Source: Petrosia ficiformis (taxonomy: Eukaryota; Porifera; Demospongiae; Haplosclerida; Petrosiidae). Taken from it: DNA of 64,000 bases. Positions 62,101 to 64,000 of the stretch are shown here, in pieces; the stretch's first letter is position 1; each line of letters opens with the position of its first letter. The notes below the pieces were generated by a model. It was not told where the DNA came from. It did not search any database and saw only the letters and a list, made by a program, of their open reading frames with translations. Location: assembly GCA_947044365.1 (NCBI GenBank), contig OX345653.1, positions 2,489,501 through 2,553,500 on the forward strand, in the 5' to 3' direction. Both the position numbers and the translations under genes were made by a program.

Positions 62101-63217
62101 CAAATAAATTATTATGTATATAACTCAGTGCTTTCAATTACTGGACATTTATCAGACACTGTTCTGTACAATTGGCCATTTCCACACCACTGATCCAATC
62201 AGATCATGTCATTTTCATAGTTTGATATTGGCAGACATAATATTTACTACTAGTAAGAACAATATCATTATGTATTCTAGGTCTGTTGTATCTCCATTGT
62301 TGACTCGTCACCAAAGAATGTGGAGTAACTTTTGGGGAGCTATTGGTCCAGATGGCTTTTACGGTAGATCACGTGACTACAATGACATTGTCGAAAGAAG
62401 TAAAATGTAAGCATTAGTGCACAATTTGTAATATACATGTATCACAATTATACCCTCCTTTTTAGTGGAGTATGGAATGTACCACTTATTAGTGTTGCTA
62501 TACTCTTCAATGGAGATTGGTTACAGAGAAACTCTGATAACTTACCTCAGTATCATAGCAGGGAATATGATCCTGATATGGCATTCTGTCAATGGATGAG
62601 AGATAATGTAAGTGAATGTATGTATTAGTGCATGTTAAATGTATCAGTTATTAAAATAGTACTGTCATTCTACTATTTTATCTGTTCATCTGTCTTTGCT
62701 TGCTATTCCTGTCTTTTGTCTATCTATCTATCTATTTACCTATCTATTTATCTGTCTGTCTAGTGTCTACCTAATATATCTCTATCAATATCACATACAA
62801 ATACACAGGGTCACTTCATGTATGTTAGCAACCTACATGAGTATGGACATCTTATTAGTCCTGATAACTATGAGACACATCATTTACACAATGACTTGTA
62901 TAACATCTTTGAAAACAGATTGGTAGGTACACTTTCATTAATTAATTGGTTAAATACTGACCCATATACAGGAATGGGAACAGAAATATCTTCATGAGAA
63001 TTACTCCAGGAATACTGACCCTGATACACAGTTACTTCAGGTATGACTATAAAATAATCATTCTCACACTACAAACAATGCAAAACATTTTCCATTTTAA
63101 AATATCTAATTTCTTGTAAATGTCTTATGATTGGAGTTTATTAATTTAACACAGCCCTGTACTGATGTATATTGGTTTCCACTTGTGTCATCATCATATA
63201 CAAAAGAGATAATTGAG
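59153..63217 (+). CDS. PLOD: Procollagen-lysine 2-oxoglutarate 5-dioxygenase, 5' part
   Basis: First 14 exons, 567 residues: 59153-59219, 59368-59462, 59568-59704, 59890-60004, 60245-60397, 60783-60944, 61182-61412, 61506-61627, 61890-61994, 62281-62406, 62466-62607, 62809-62922, 62972-63040, 63155-63217. All joins keep frame. The start gives a signal peptide (CTLFLFTYLLC) for ER entry. The glycosyltransferase-like domain follows: LQVVTVATEETDGFKRF, FVDSYDVLF (D99-x-x-D102, metal-site motif), CSGGYIGYAPV and DTDDDQLYYTKIF. The accessory domain includes NYLGNYIPN, ETPTPFLPQ, SPLLTRHQRMWSNFWGAIG and GVWNVPLIS. The last exon reads CTDVYWFPLVS, where the linker to the dioxygenase domain begins. 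The Fe/2-oxoglutarate catalytic domain lies beyond the window. The enzyme hydroxylates collagen lysines, and some members also glycosylate them; which paralogue cannot be told. Confidence 0.95.
61715..61830 (+). repeat. (GACA)n / GAGA-rich microsatellite
   Basis: GACAGACAGACAGACAGACA, then mixed GAGACAGACAG units, in PLOD intron 8. The purine-rich open frames on the opposite strand are artefacts. Confidence 0.9.
62705..62765 (+). repeat. (CTAT)n / (CTGT)n microsatellite
   Basis: TCTATCTATCTATCTATTTACC and related units in PLOD intron 11. Confidence 0.88.
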
Positions 63218-63411
63218 GTATATTCATAATAATTCACTAATACCTTTGTATTTAGTCAATACTGGTAATAATAATTACTATCACACTGATAATTATAAGT
63301 TTATAATTAGAAGGACGCATTAAATAATCAGATTGGATTTTTCATTTATAGAGAGATATCTGTAGTTATTAGTATCAGTGCTTCAAAAACTATTATTATT
63401 ATAAATATCAT

Positions 63412-63510
63412 ATGTACATCTAGAAAACTATATCATTGATACATGTACATTACAAAAACAAAACTATGATTAATATACATGTATCAATGATATAATTTCT
63501 AGCTGTACAT
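63412..63510. repeat. Hairpin element
   Basis: The left arm (ATGTACATCTAGAAAAC..GATACATGTA, 63412-63447) pairs with the right arm (TACATGTATC..TTTCTAG..TGTACAT, 63476-63510). A second match, AAAAACAAAACTATG/CATAGTTTTGTTTTT, overlaps. It lies in the PLOD intron at the right edge. Confidence 0.72.
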
Positions 63511-63595
63511 AGTTTTGTTTTTGTTAACCATCAGAGGAAATTGCACATGCGTCACTACACATCACTGGAATTTATTGAGTATATATTATGTGACT

Positions 63596-63630
63596 GACTC
63601 AGCAGGTTGAACAGTTCAACCTGCTGAGTC
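63596..63630. repeat. Perfect 35-bp palindrome
   Basis: GACTCAGCAGGTTGAAC (63596-63612) and its exact reverse complement (63614-63630) around a single A. No mismatch, which suggests a recent fold-back footprint. Confidence 0.9.
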
Positions 63631-63667
63631 AACACTATATTTATCCTTGATTAAATTCCATGATAAT

Positions 63668-64000
63668 CAGGAGCGGATCTAGGGGTGGGCCAAAGTGGGC
63701 CAGGCCCACCCTGGAAAAAATTATTCAATATTAGTAATAAAAAAATATTTATTATTACAAACACAAGACTGCAGTCACTGCACGTGTTGTCAAAGGTTTT
63801 GTTGCAGCTGTTCTGTTTGAAGTTGCCTAAATGAGAGATATCAAAACAGCTTTGCTTTATTTGATTGTAGTAGGCACCAGAAAGTCTAGGTGAAGAATAA
63901 TTTTATAAATCAATTGATCGTGAAGACAAATTATAAATGATGCAGTTGATGATCATTCTTCTAATGAGTCTGGAAAAGGCATCCCTTGGACTTTCATAAT
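63668..64000 (+). mobile_element. Probable 5' end of a hAT-type element
   Basis: CAGGAGCGGATCTAGGGGTG followed by GGGCCAAAGTGGGCCAGGCC resembles the terminal sequence of many hAT elements, CAGGGGCGGATCCAG (known from other invertebrates). The window ends before any transposase or right terminus. Confidence 0.5.

Overview
The window looks like nuclear DNA of a basal metazoan, most likely a demosponge such as Amphimedon (inference). It is AT-rich, and its genes are split into many small exons with GT..AG introns, from tens of bases to several kb. The gene set is animal: an IP3/ryanodine-receptor-type channel, CAPZB, RER1, a CARD caspase and lysyl hydroxylase (PLOD). The many MITEs and the sponge/cnidarian-type transposase families fit. 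I ran no database search; identities rest on conserved motifs read in the translations, and exon boundaries were placed by hand from splice sites and frame continuity.

Layout. (1) 1-9.8 kb: last exons of an IP3R/RyR-like calcium-release channel (+), with a shortened pore signature and a one-base frame break in a T7 run. (2) 9.8-22.7 kb: a transposon-rich block. Its core is an apparent 8.5-kb composite element (11106-19598) with CACAG..CTGTG terminal inverted repeats and two large minisatellite arrays in opposite orientation. The arrays enclose a decayed transposase gene, into which a TTAA-flanked THAP-type element with about 270-bp inverted repeats has inserted. A decayed gene ending in a CXC (tesmin-like) cysteine domain follows. 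(3) 24.4-26.9 kb: a complete five-exon GNAT acyltransferase gene (+). (4) 26.9-31 kb: intergenic MITEs, hairpins, a tRNA-derived SINE and a broken duplicate of the CAPZB last exon. (5) 31.3-46.0 kb: CAPZB (-), complete, eight exons. (6) 46.2-52.5 kb: RER1 (+), complete, seven exons. (7) 53.1-59.0 kb: CARD caspase (-), complete, eight exons. (8) 59.2 kb to the right edge: PLOD (+), the first 14 exons, running out of the window.

Gene arrangement. CAPZB/RER1 and caspase/PLOD are head-to-head pairs whose start codons lie only about 250 and 180 bp apart, so each pair probably shares a bidirectional promoter. RER1 and the caspase are tail-to-tail. The cellular genes cover unrelated processes: Ca2+ release, acyl transfer, actin capping, Golgi-to-ER retrieval, apoptosis and collagen modification. 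I see no sign that they form one pathway.

Mobile DNA. Introns and intergenic gaps carry at least one abundant MITE family (terminal CCCTATGATTGCTTT), TTAA-flanked piggyBac-like MITEs, and hAT-like MITEs, two with perfect and one with a near-perfect 8-bp target duplication. There are also pogo/Tigger and Tc1/mariner relics, fold-backs, and a striking excess of the palindrome TACATGTA from about 34 kb onward. One RER1 intron shows three elements nested inside each other.
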